This document shows, in pieces, positions 37,881 to 51,329 of a DNA stretch of 64,000 nt. The notes beneath the pieces were generated by a model, which did no database searches, was not told the DNA's origin, and saw nothing but the letters and a program-made list of their open reading frames with translations. The position numbers were made by a program, and so were the translations under genes. The stretch spans positions 519,920,929 through 519,984,928 of the forward strand of contig CM022297.1 of the NCBI GenBank assembly GCA_011799875.1, in the 5' to 3' direction. The first letter of the stretch is position 1; each line of letters starts with the position of its first letter. The DNA is from Thinopyrum elongatum (taxonomy: Eukaryota > Streptophyta > Magnoliopsida > Poales > Poaceae).

Positions 37881-38170
37881 GAGAAAGCAGTTTGGGACGT
37901 GTTGGCCACCCAGAGTCATCCAGTACACTAGGATTCAAACGCCGTCTCCTCGCCGTACCCCCACGTTCCACCCATCAATCCCCTGCCCAACCGCCACCTC
38001 GCTGCACGCACGCGCACCACCGCCCATCCCCCGCGCGCCGTGCCCGCTGCCCCCTCCCCGCGACCACCGCGCGAGACGCGCGCCCGCGGCGACCGGGCAG
38101 CCCACCCACCCCGCCTCCGCCACGCCCGCCGCCCAATGCGCCGGCCCACCCGCGGAATAGGCAGCGGTGT
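37881..38170 (+). promoter_or_regulatory. Probable 5' UTR and proximal promoter of the MAP kinase gene
   Basis: The sequence changes abruptly at about 37890 from AT-rich to very C-rich, as is usual for grass 5' UTRs. The kinase frame is open here but lacks an ATG. No clear TATA box was identified. Confidence 0.4.
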
Positions 38171-42950
<4,780 letters not shown>

Positions 42951-43728
42951 TTTTCAAAGGTTACAGAAGCGATCGGTAGTATATACTATGTACAACAGCA
43001 TGTCTATAGGCGCTCAAGATCAGAATGATCTTTAACCCAAGCCAAGAATTATATACAACAAATAAGACCACAAAATCATCTGTTATGGTAACCTTGTTGT
43101 GCTGTAATGTAAAATTTTCTACTCGTTTTTTGTACTTTGTCAAAGAAGAACCATGTCTAACCGACAAGCTAGTTCCTCGGAGGAGCTGCCACGACCCTGT
43201 ACAATTTTGTCAATATGAAGTACCATGCCCCTATATTTCTGTTAATATGCTGTTATTCTGATCTTGTAAACCTTTTGCAATCAGAGATGCTCTTTGCCTT
43301 TGTTAATTTATGCAAATGTTTGTCCAGAGATGCTCTTTGTATTTGCTATATATGCAAATGATTGTCCTGTTTTCCATTATTGCGTGTTTCAGTTGTGGCC
43401 ATTAGATATGGCAATCTTCTTCTTTTTCATCGATGGAGTTAACATATCTTTTGGGGCAGTCGTTAGACACCCGTACAAGATTAGGGAAGAAATGGTCTCC
43501 TCATTGGACTTGGACAATGTTTATAGATGATATTTAATGTTCATTGTGAGAATTGGCCTTTGGTTAGATCAGATTCAGCGCACATTTCAAAGCAGGTTGA
43601 AGCAAAGACCATTAGCTGAGTCATGCATCGGTTCCACAGCCTCTAGCATATTTGGATCGGAAACTTCAGAAGAAAATAAAAACCTCATCTCCGCTTCCTC
43701 CCAACTACTCTCTCTTCTTTGCCCCTCA
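42951..43728 (+). other. 3' UTR and downstream sequence of the MAP kinase gene
   Basis: AT-rich, with no further coding exon. A short imperfect repeat (tatgcaaatg with ccagagatgctctttg) occurs near 43280-43360. The polyadenylation point was not determined. Confidence 0.5.
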
Positions 43729-43737
43729 CTCCCCAAA

Positions 43738-43918
43738 CGATAATTCTACACCTACGAAAAGAACCTACGTAATCTTACTTACCCTTCCATAAATACTCTT
43801 CTCCCCCCCTGACTTTAACCGGGGTGGGCCCAGACACTAATCCTAAACCAATTAATTAGGTCCAAATCAGCCTTTACGTAAAAGCCTCACGTAACTGTAC
43901 GTGGGTGTAGCATTGCTC
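43738..43918. mobile_element. Mutator-type MITE, 181 bp
   Basis: A perfect 9-bp duplication CTCCCCAAA lies at 43729-43737 and 43919-43927. Ends share an inverted AAT-x-CTACACC-y-ACG core (ataattctacacctacg against the complement of cgtgggtgtagcattgc). Confidence 0.8.
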
Positions 43919-44057
43919 CTCCCCAAATTCCCTATAAATGTGAAGTGCGAGCAGTGGTTTCTTGGGGAAAATATGTTCTTAACACCACAACTTCGTTTTT
44001 CTCTGATTGTTGATAATGTTGAATGATTCTATTTATGAATGACCAACGTTAGTAGTA

Positions 44058-44239
44058 CAGTTTTGCTAAGTCTCAGTCGACTTAGACTTTGTTATGTCTC
44101 AGTCGATAGTATCTTTCTTTGATTTTGCATGAAGATTTGTGCAAAAAAATCTTTTCAGTTTTTCTTTTTTCTTCTTACATGCTATATCACTTGACTTAGA
44201 CTTGGTTAAGTCTCAGTCGACTGAGACCTAGCCACACCC
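44058..44239. mobile_element. Mutator-type MITE, 182 bp
   Basis: A 9-bp duplication TTAGTAGTA lies at 44049-44057 and 44240-44248. Inverted ends are built on GCTAAGTCTCAGTCGACT and GCTAGGTCTCAGTCGACT. A third partial copy of the motif (tgtctcagtcgatag) lies inside near 44095. Confidence 0.85.
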
Positions 44240-44281
44240 TTAGTAGTAAGGTTGGAAATTTATGGATGAAAAAAATCATGC

Positions 44282-44308
44282 GGGGGGGCGGGGGGGGGGG
44301 GGGGGGGG
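44282..44308. repeat. Poly-G run
   Basis: Almost pure G with one C interruption. Its length is unreliable in most sequencing data. Confidence 0.8.
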
Positions 44309-44378
44309 CAAATGTCCTCCCCTCCAGCTCAAGGTGGCAATGTTGTTATCCAAACTCGTCGCGGGTTGCTGTGGTGGC

Positions 44379-44973
44379 TGATGAAGACATGTACCTAGGG
44401 TAGGGTAATAGGCCCGACCTAGACACCCTTACCGAGGACACTGCCCTAAAGCAAATGACATTCAAAGGATGACACCATCTACCGACTGAAATCGCCACAG
44501 GGTGCAACCCACTCGACCAACAGTTCACTCGGACAACCCAATTCCATTCGACCGGGGTGTACTCACTCGACCCCACCGGAAACCACTCGGAAGACAGAAG
44601 ATCTAAGGTCACTCAGGATGGCAAGGGTCAGGCGTTCACTCCGTAGTCTTAATGATCATTTATTTGCTTTTATTGCTGGCGTTATCAGTAACGTCCTGTC
44701 TTTAAAGACATTGAAACCCTTGTAACGTGGGACGGTTGGGGTTCTGGCGCACTCTATATAAGCCACCCCCCTCCTCAGACACAGGGGTTCGCACCCCCTG
44801 TAACTTCACGCATAAGTCAATCGACCGAGCCTCCGGGCACCGAGACGTAGGGCTGTTACTTCCTCCGAGAAGGGCCTGAACTCGTAAATCTTGCGTGCAC
44901 AACCTCACCGTAGCTAAGATCTTGCCTCCTCATACCTACCCCTCATTCTACTGTCAGACTTAGAACCACGACA
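44379..44973 (+). repeat. 5' LTR of element D
   Basis: Starts TGATGAAGACATG and ends CCACGACA. It contains a TATA box. An identical-length partner lies at 58047-58641. Confidence 0.97.
44755..44761 (+). promoter_or_regulatory. TATA box in the 5' LTR of element D
   Basis: TATATAA within ctctatataagccacc, about 210 bp before the LTR end. The same sequence is present in the 3' LTR (58423-58429). Confidence 0.7.
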
Positions 44974-44975
44974 GT

Positions 44976-44993
44976 TGGCGCCCACCGTGGGGC
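44976..44993 (+). other. Primer-binding site of element D
   Basis: TGGCGCCCACCGTGGGGC begins two bases after the LTR. This TGGCGCC...GTGGGG form is frequent in Tat-lineage elements. The tRNA was not assigned. Confidence 0.85.
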
Positions 44994-45047
44994 AGGTGTC
45001 TTAGCAACTTTCCGGTGAGGTTGCGATTTTTTCCGATTCCCATCATC

Positions 45048-45479
45048 ATGGTTTCGGGTGGAGGTTTGGCTGAGGGCCACGAGATCCGTCTCGGTGCGCT
45101 CGTCTTCATCGCCGACGACTCCGCCTGGCTCCAGGAAGCCCCCCTCGACGTCGAGACGTTCCCCGTCCGCGGGGCGACGCACTTTCGCGCATGTGTCCCC
45201 GGCGTCCTTCTGCGGCAGCCGTCGACCCAATATCGGTCATTTCCTACGGCGTCTTCGTCCCCCGCTGTTCGCCGACGCAAGCGATCTGGTCGATCGCGGC
45301 TTCAGCGGTGGGTGAAGCATGCAGTGGCACGTCAATCGGCCACTCCTCAAGTCGCGGCAATCGAGCCCGATGAATCTCTATGGCCTGTTCGATCTGTCGA
45401 CTGGCTCCGTCGAGACTCTGTCCGAGTGCGACAGCAGCGATCCTGCGGCGGAGGTCCTGATGGTCGACACGCCGCGTAG
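45048..45479 (+). CDS. Leader ORF overlapping the start of gag in element D
   Basis: 143 codons from the ATG at 45048 (MVSGGGLAEGHEIRLGALVF) to 45479, in a different frame from gag and overlapping its first 160 bases. It reads as plausible protein (IADDSAWLQEAPLDVE, ATHFRACVPGVLLRQPS, then a basic tail) with no known domain. Similar leader ORFs seem to occur in related grass elements (recollection, unverified). It might be a separate small protein or the N-terminus of Gag reached by frameshifting near 45319-45480; the sequence alone does not decide. It is the first ATG after the primer site in a good frame, so it would be translated before gag. Confidence 0.5.
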   Translation: MVSGGGLAEGHEIRLGALVFIADDSAWLQEAPLDVETFPVRGATHFRACVPGVLLRQPSTQYRSFPTASSSPAVRRRKRSGRSRLQRWVKHAVARQSATPQVAAIEPDESLWPVRSVDWLRRDSVRVRQQRSCGGGPDGRHAA

Positions 45480-47793
45480 CCCGCCTGGCATGCATCGCAA
45501 CGGAGGCGGCGACGGTGGTGGCGATCCGTCGCATGTTCACGAGGAATACCACCCCGAAACCCTCTCTTCACAGTGGAGGGAGGAACTTCACCGCCGCAAC
45601 GAGGAAGCACTCCACACGCCCATCGTCGAAGAGACCTCTGAGGCTCGGGCCTTGGAGGCCGCGCGCTTGGCCACTTTGGCTGAACGCACTCGACTGGAAA
45701 ATCTTCAGCATGCACTCGACGAACGTGCTCGGCAACGGATTCCTGAGTCCAGTCGACGGAGGCAATTATTCCCTCCTGAACCTCAGGTATACCGCACTCC
45801 GATTCAGAACCTTGCAGCCGCAGCTCGTATAGCAGAATCCATCCAGCCATCCCAGTCAGAAGCTGGGAGAGGTTTGATGCAGATCCGGGCTCTGCTCCGG
45901 GCGGCAGGAGACCAAAACACTGCAGTATCACAGTCACGTGACAGAATCCATAGCAGATCTGTGGTGGCTGACACAGTTCAGTCGGCTCACAGCCCAAGAT
46001 CGCCTCCGCGGCGTGAAGGGCGGGCGCATCGCCAGGATCAGCATTTGGGTCGGATCCACGAGCAGTACGATCATCGACTCGGCCGTGATGACCGCCGTCG
46101 AGCGCCTACACCCCCTCCGAGAAGCGGATCATATGTGCCCCGGCACTGTGATGACAGGCGCCCGTACAGCGGAGGGCGGCGGACGCCGGTCGACCCAAGG
46201 GAGCCAGGGTTTGATGCGAGGTCAATTTTGGTGCAAGGTTTGGTCGACAGGAACCGAGCACACAGAGAGGGGCAAGGCAGAGATCGCCCGAGTGGAAGCA
46301 GGATTCATGTTTCGGGTCCTGAGTGTTTTAGCAGATCTATCAGAGCCGCTGAGATCCCCCCCAACTTCAGGTTGGCGACTGAGGTCAGTAAGTTCACCGG
46401 TGAGTCGAAGCCTGATACTTGGCTGGAAGATTACCGAGTGGCTGTCCAGATCGGTGGTGGAAATGATGAAGTAGCTATGAAACACCTTCCTCTCATGCTG
46501 GAAGGGTCGGCCAGAGCATGGCTGAATCAGTTGGCTCCAGGCAGTATATTCAGCTGGGAGGAGTTAGCCCGAGTGTTTGTCAGGACATTTGGGGGCACAT
46601 GCAAACGACCTGCGGGGTTGACAGAATTGCAGCATTGTGTTCAGAAGCCGAATGAAACTCTGAGGGATTACATCCAAAGATGGACCACACTACACCACAC
46701 GGTAGAGAATGTATCCCAACACCAAGCAGTCTGTGCCTTCAAGGAAGGCGTTCGGTATCGGGAGCTTAACTTGAAATTCGGTCGGACAGGAGATATGTCT
46801 TTGACCCGAATGATGGAAATAGCCACCCGGTATGCTAATGGTGAAGAAGAGGACCGACTCCGCAGTGGGAAGGGCAAGCCAGTCGCCCAAGACACCGGAG
46901 TGGGTCTGAAGCAGAAACGCAAAGCCGAGCCAGCAGGTCCAGGTGAAGCTGCAGTTGTAACTCAAGGAAAATTCAAAGGAAAGCCCAAGGGACCCTGGAT
47001 CCCCAAGAAGATGAAAGATCAGGCTGGGAACGATGTGTTGGACTTGCCATGTCACATTCACACCAAGAAGGATGAAGAGGGAAATCTGATTTATCCCAAA
47101 CACACCACTCGACAGTGTCGGCTCCTGATCCAGCAGTTCCGAGAGAAACAACCCAATGAAAAGGAAAAAGAGTCTGACAAGGATGGTGATCAGGAAGAAG
47201 ATGATGACGGTTTCCCTAACGCCAATTCCACTTTGATGATTTTTGCTGACATTGAGAGTAAAAGTCGACTGAAAGTCATCAACAGAGAGGTAAACATGGT
47301 TGCTCCGGCAACGACGACATACTTGAAATGGTCAAAGACTCCCATCACATTCGACCAATCTGACCACCCACCGCACGTCGCCACCCCCGGGAGGCAAGCG
47401 TTGGTGGTCGACCCGGTCGTTGGGGGCACCCGACTGACCAAAGTCTTGATGGATGGTGGCAGCGGCTTGAACATTTTGTATGCAGAGACTCTTCGTGGGA
47501 TGGGCATTCCGATGTCCAGGCTCAGTGAGAGCAACATGCGGTTCCATGGTGTCATTTCAGGGAAGAAAGCTGATTCACTCGGACAGATCACTCTTGACGT
47601 GGTTTTCGGCGACTCAAAGAATTACCGCAAGGAGAAGCTGACATTTGAAGTTGTGGATTTTCACAGTGCCTATCATGCTATTCTGGGCAGAACTGCATAT
47701 GCCCGTTCCATGGCTCGACCGTGTTACGTGTACCTCAAGCTGAAGATGCCTGGCCCCAAGGGCGTGATCACGGTCACTGGCAATAGGCAATGA
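45319..47793 (+). CDS. Gag and aspartic protease of element D
   Basis: 824 codons from an ATG at 45319 (MQWHVNRPLLKSRQ); an internal Met at MNLYGLFDLS is an alternative. It has an Arg/Glu-rich N-terminal half, then a gag domain from about residue 340 (KFTGESKPDTWLEDYRVAV, SARAWLNQLAPGSIFSWEEL, NETLRDYIQRW). In place of a CCHC knuckle is a modified Cys/His segment (LPCHIHTKKDEEG...HTTRQC). An acidic linker leads to a protease-like region with MDGGSGLNILY and HAILGRTAYARSMA. D-G-G-S in place of D-[ST]-G is a form I recall from Tat elements. The frame ends in TGA at 47791-47793; sequence after it continues in the same frame into RT. Confidence 0.85.
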   Translation: MQWHVNRPLLKSRQSSPMNLYGLFDLSTGSVETLSECDSSDPAAEVLMVDTPRSPPGMHRNGGGDGGGDPSHVHEEYHPETLSSQWREELHRRNEEALHTPIVEETSEARALEAARLATLAERTRLENLQHALDERARQRIPESSRRRQLFPPEPQVYRTPIQNLAAAARIAESIQPSQSEAGRGLMQIRALLRAAGDQNTAVSQSRDRIHSRSVVADTVQSAHSPRSPPRREGRAHRQDQHLGRIHEQYDHRLGRDDRRRAPTPPPRSGSYVPRHCDDRRPYSGGRRTPVDPREPGFDARSILVQGLVDRNRAHREGQGRDRPSGSRIHVSGPECFSRSIRAAEIPPNFRLATEVSKFTGESKPDTWLEDYRVAVQIGGGNDEVAMKHLPLMLEGSARAWLNQLAPGSIFSWEELARVFVRTFGGTCKRPAGLTELQHCVQKPNETLRDYIQRWTTLHHTVENVSQHQAVCAFKEGVRYRELNLKFGRTGDMSLTRMMEIATRYANGEEEDRLRSGKGKPVAQDTGVGLKQKRKAEPAGPGEAAVVTQGKFKGKPKGPWIPKKMKDQAGNDVLDLPCHIHTKKDEEGNLIYPKHTTRQCRLLIQQFREKQPNEKEKESDKDGDQEEDDDGFPNANSTLMIFADIESKSRLKVINREVNMVAPATTTYLKWSKTPITFDQSDHPPHVATPGRQALVVDPVVGGTRLTKVLMDGGSGLNILYAETLRGMGIPMSRLSESNMRFHGVISGKKADSLGQITLDVVFGDSKNYRKEKLTFEVVDFHSAYHAILGRTAYARSMARPCYVYLKLKMPGPKGVITVTGNRQ

Positions 47794-48084
47794 GCAGAAG
47801 AGTGCCTCCAGAAGGGCTCTAAGATTGCCGATGAATAGATGGCAGCGAATGAAATGGAAGAGTATAAGAAGACTGCAGATCCGAGTGATTTGTTGCGCAC
47901 TAAGAAGCCTGCTTCCGAGTCTGCATTTCAGTCGTCCAGTGAAACAAAGCCTGTTCACATTCACCCGACCGATCCCAGTGCTGCACCGACTCGTATCTCA
48001 ACAACACTCGACAGCAAATAGGAAGAAGCGCTCATCCAGTTCCTCCGTGAGAACTGGGACATCTTCGCATGGAAGCCATCTGAC
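47794..48084 (+). pseudogene. Gag-pol linker of element D, interrupted by stops
   Basis: In frame with both neighbours, with stops at 47791-47793 (TGA), 47836-47838 (TAG) and 48019-48021 (TAG). The text between them (SESAFQSSSETKPVHIHP; FLRENWDIFAWKPSDMPG just before RT) is ordinary pol linker, so the stops look like point mutations; both TAGs could come from CAG by C-to-T change. Confidence 0.8.
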
Positions 48085-49425
48085 ATGCCGGGTGTACCCA
48101 GGGGGCTGGCTGAGCACCGTTTGCGAGTCGATCCAAAGGCAAAACCCGTGAAAGAGCACCTCCGTCGGTCCGCTGCGGAGAAGAGAAAGGCAATCGGCGA
48201 GGAGGTGGCTCGGCTTTTGGCAGCTGAGTTCATCCGTGAGATTTACCACTCCGAGTGGCTCGCCAATGTTGTCATGGTTCCCAAGAAGGACGATTCACTC
48301 CGTATGTGCATTGATTTCAAGCATATCAATCGGGCCTGCCCGAAAGATCATTTTCCTCTCCCCCGCATCGATCAGATAGTCGACTCGACTGCGGGATGTG
48401 AGCGATTGTCCTTCCTGGATGCATATTCCGGGTACCATCAGATCCGACTGTATGGACCTGATGAAATTAAAACAGCTTTTATCACCCCATTCGGGTGCTT
48501 TTGCTATGTCACCATGCCCTTTGGTCTCAAGAATGCTGGTGCCACATTCATGCGCATGATACAGAAGTGCCTGCTAACTCAAATCAGTCGGAATGTGGAA
48601 GCATACATGGATGACATCGTGGTTAAGTCGCGCAAAGGTTCCGACCTGCTGACTGACCTTGCTGAAACCTTTGCCAATTTGAGAAGATATGATATCAAGC
48701 TTAATCCGTCGAAGTGTACATTTGGAGTTCCAGGTGGAAAGTTACTCGGTTTCCTCGTTTCCGAATGTGGGATCGATGCAAACCCAAAAAAAGTTGGTGC
48801 AATCCTCCGAATGAAACGCCCTGTGCGTGTACACGACGTTCAGAAGCTTACTGGTTGTTTGGCAGCTTTGAGTCGATTCATCTCTCGCCTCGGTGAAAAG
48901 GCATTGCCTCTTTACCGACTGATGAAGAAATCTGACAAGTTCGAGTGGACTCCTGAAGCTGACGCAGCGTTTGCAGAGCTCAAAGCCCTGCTTTCCACCC
49001 AGCCGGTGCTTGCTGCTCCAATCAGCAAAGAGCCTTTACTGCTTTATATAGCAGCCACTGGACAGGTTGTCAGTACAGTACTCACGGTCGAGCGGGAAGA
49101 AGAAGGCAAAACTTACAAGGTTCAACGCCCAGTATACTATATTTCTGAAGTCTTAACTCCATCCAAGCAAAGATATCCACATTATCAGAAGCTTGTCTAT
49201 GGAATCTACTTGACCACGAAGAAGGTTGCACATTACTTCTCAGATCATTCGATTACAGTCATCAGTGACGCTCCGTTGTCAGAAATTCTAAACAACAGAG
49301 ATGCAACTGGCCGAGTGGCAAAGTGGGCGATTGAACTCCTTCCACTGGATATCAAGTTCGAGGCAAAGAAAGCGATCAAGTCTCAAGCGATAGCAGATTT
49401 CCTCGTCGAGTGGATTGAACAGTAG
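48085..49425 (+). CDS. Reverse transcriptase and first RNase H-like region of element D
   Basis: 446 codons open from an ATG at 48085 that is really internal to pol. RT blocks: EWLANVVMVPKKDDSLRMC, DFKHINRACPKDHFPLP, FLDAYSGYHQI, CYVTMPFGLKNAGATF and catalytic YMDDIVVKS. A connection/RNase H-like region follows (PLLLYIAATGQVVSTVL, RPVYYISEVLTPSKQRYPHY) in which the usual catalytic acid at the start is not evident. It ends at TAG 49423-49425. The role would be copying element RNA to DNA in the particle. As it stands the domain is open but cut off from gag-protease upstream by three stops and from RNase H/integrase downstream. Confidence 0.9.
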   Translation: MPGVPRGLAEHRLRVDPKAKPVKEHLRRSAAEKRKAIGEEVARLLAAEFIREIYHSEWLANVVMVPKKDDSLRMCIDFKHINRACPKDHFPLPRIDQIVDSTAGCERLSFLDAYSGYHQIRLYGPDEIKTAFITPFGCFCYVTMPFGLKNAGATFMRMIQKCLLTQISRNVEAYMDDIVVKSRKGSDLLTDLAETFANLRRYDIKLNPSKCTFGVPGGKLLGFLVSECGIDANPKKVGAILRMKRPVRVHDVQKLTGCLAALSRFISRLGEKALPLYRLMKKSDKFEWTPEADAAFAELKALLSTQPVLAAPISKEPLLLYIAATGQVVSTVLTVEREEEGKTYKVQRPVYYISEVLTPSKQRYPHYQKLVYGIYLTTKKVAHYFSDHSITVISDAPLSEILNNRDATGRVAKWAIELLPLDIKFEAKKAIKSQAIADFLVEWIEQ

Positions 49426-51233
49426 TTACCGACCCAGATACAGTCGGAACATTGGACTATGTTCTTCGACGGGTCCAAGATGTTGAATGGTTCAGGCGCT
49501 GGAGTGGTCCTGGTATCTCCACGGGCGATAACCTCAGATATGTTCTCCAGATTCACTTTGATTCCTCCAACAATGAAGCTGAATATGAGGCACTCTTGTA
49601 TGGATTGTGTATGGCCATTTCACTCGCCGTCCGCCGCCTAATGGTTTACGGTGACTCAGATTTAGTGGTTAATCAAGTGATGAAGGAGTGGGACGTCAGG
49701 AGCCAAGCTATGACTGGTTATTGCAATGCGGTGAGGAAGTTAGAAAAGAAGTTTGAAGGGCTAGAGCTCCACCATATACCCCGACTGAAGAATCAAGCAG
49801 CTGATGACTTGGCAAAGATAGGATCCAAGCGGGAGCCTATTCCCAGCAATGTGTTTTTGGAGCATATTCACGCACCATCAGTTCAAGAAGATCCCTTCAC
49901 AGAAGAGCCCCCACAGCCTAAAAGTTCCACTGATCCGACTGAAGTTGAAATCCCAGCTGTGGTCGACTTGATCATGGAAGTTTTGATTGTTATTCCAGAT
50001 TGGACAGTGCCGTACATTGCATATATTCTCAGGAAAGAACTTCCAGAGGATGAAGAAGAGGCTCGCCAGATTGTCCGTCGATCCAAAGCCTTCACAGTAA
50101 TGAGGGAGCAACTCTATAGAGAAAGTGTCACGGGGGTCGTTCAGAAATGCATCACTCCGGAAGAAGGCCGAATGATCCTCGATGATATTCACTCGGGAAC
50201 CTGTGGTCACCATGCGTCTTCTCGGGCCATCGTGGCCAAAGCGTATCGAGCAGGGTTTTATTGGCCGCGGGCAAATGAGATGGCAAAGGAGTTAATTGAC
50301 AAATGTGAGGGCTGCCAGTTCTACTCCAACATGTCCCACAAACCCGCTTCAGCCCTGAAGACCATTCCACTTGTCTGGCCTTTCGCTGTTTGGGGTTTGG
50401 ATATGGTGGGACCTCTGAAGACTGGTAGGAGTGGCTTCACCCATGTGCTTGTAGCAGTCGACAAGTTCACCAAGTGGATCGAAGCTAAACCTGTCAAAAA
50501 CCTGGATGCAAGTACTGCGGTCAGCTTCATCAGAGGGTTAACATTTAGATATGGAGTCCCACACAGCATCATCACGGATAATGGGTCGAACTTTGATTCT
50601 GATGAGTTCCGAGCTTTCTGTGTGTCCCAAGGTACTCGGGTCGACTATGCTTCAGTCGCCCACCCTCAGTCGAATGGACAGGCAGAAAGAGCAAATGGTT
50701 TGATTCTCAAAGGGCTGAAACCTCGATTGATGCGCGACCTCAAGCATGCGGCCGGCGCTTGGGTAGATGAGCTACCATCAGTCCTTTGGGGATTAAGAAC
50801 AACACCAAATCGGTCGACTGGTCGAACCCCCTTCTTCATGGTCTATGGGGCTGAAGCTGTGCTGCCGAGTGACTTGCTTCACAATGCACCCCGAGTAGAA
50901 CTCTTCTCAGAAGCCGAAGCAGAACAAGCTCGAGAAGATGCTGTTGATCTTCTGGAAGAAGAAAGAGAGATGGCCTTGATCCGATCGACCATTTATCAGC
51001 AAGACCTTCGTCGATTATATGCCAGAAATGTGAAGGGTCGAGCATTTCAGGAAGGGGACCTTGTGCTCCGAGTGGACCAGCAACGGCCTCACAAACTTGC
51101 CCCCGCTTGGGAAGGTCCCTTCATCGTCACCAAGGTGCTCCGCAACGGAGCGTATCACCTCTACAATGTGGAGCATAATAAGGACGAGCCACGCGCTTGG
51201 AATGCGGAGCTACTCCGCCGTTTTTATACTTAA
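49426..51233 (+). pseudogene. Second RNase H and integrase of element D, with a 1-bp frame break
   Basis: After the TAG at 49423, the pol frame continues (MFFDGSKMLNGSGAGVVL), then loses one G in the GGG at 49523-49525. From there the open frame 49452-51233 carries the rest. The second RNase H shows NNEAEYEALLYGL, VYGDSDLVVNQV and NQAADDLAKIG, the pattern of the archaeal-type RNase H acquired by Tat elements. Integrase has the HHCC region (GHHASSRAIVAKAYRAGFYW, CEGCQFY), DDE residues in WGLDMVGP, IITDNGSNF and GQAERANG, and a C-terminal GDLVLRVDQQRPHKLAPAWEGPF. No chromodomain follows. Confidence 0.9.
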
Positions 51234-51329
51234 GTGTTCAGACTAATGAGATGTAATAAAGAGTACCTTTCAGTTCGTTTATCAAAGACATGGTTTTACA
51301 GTCTCCTAAATGATTGTTGTTACTAACAT

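Noticed and set aside
37892..38170. N-terminal extension of the kinase upstream of residue 1
   Set aside because: The frame is open but has no ATG, and the product is Pro/Arg low complexity; taken as 5' UTR.
43294..43743. Small + strand ORFs after the kinase
   Set aside because: No homology pattern, no splice signals in phase, and AT-rich 3' flank.
45347..45997. - strand 216-codon ORF opposite gag of element D
   Set aside because: A shadow of the gag frame with no domain; the real reverse-strand gene lies further 3'.
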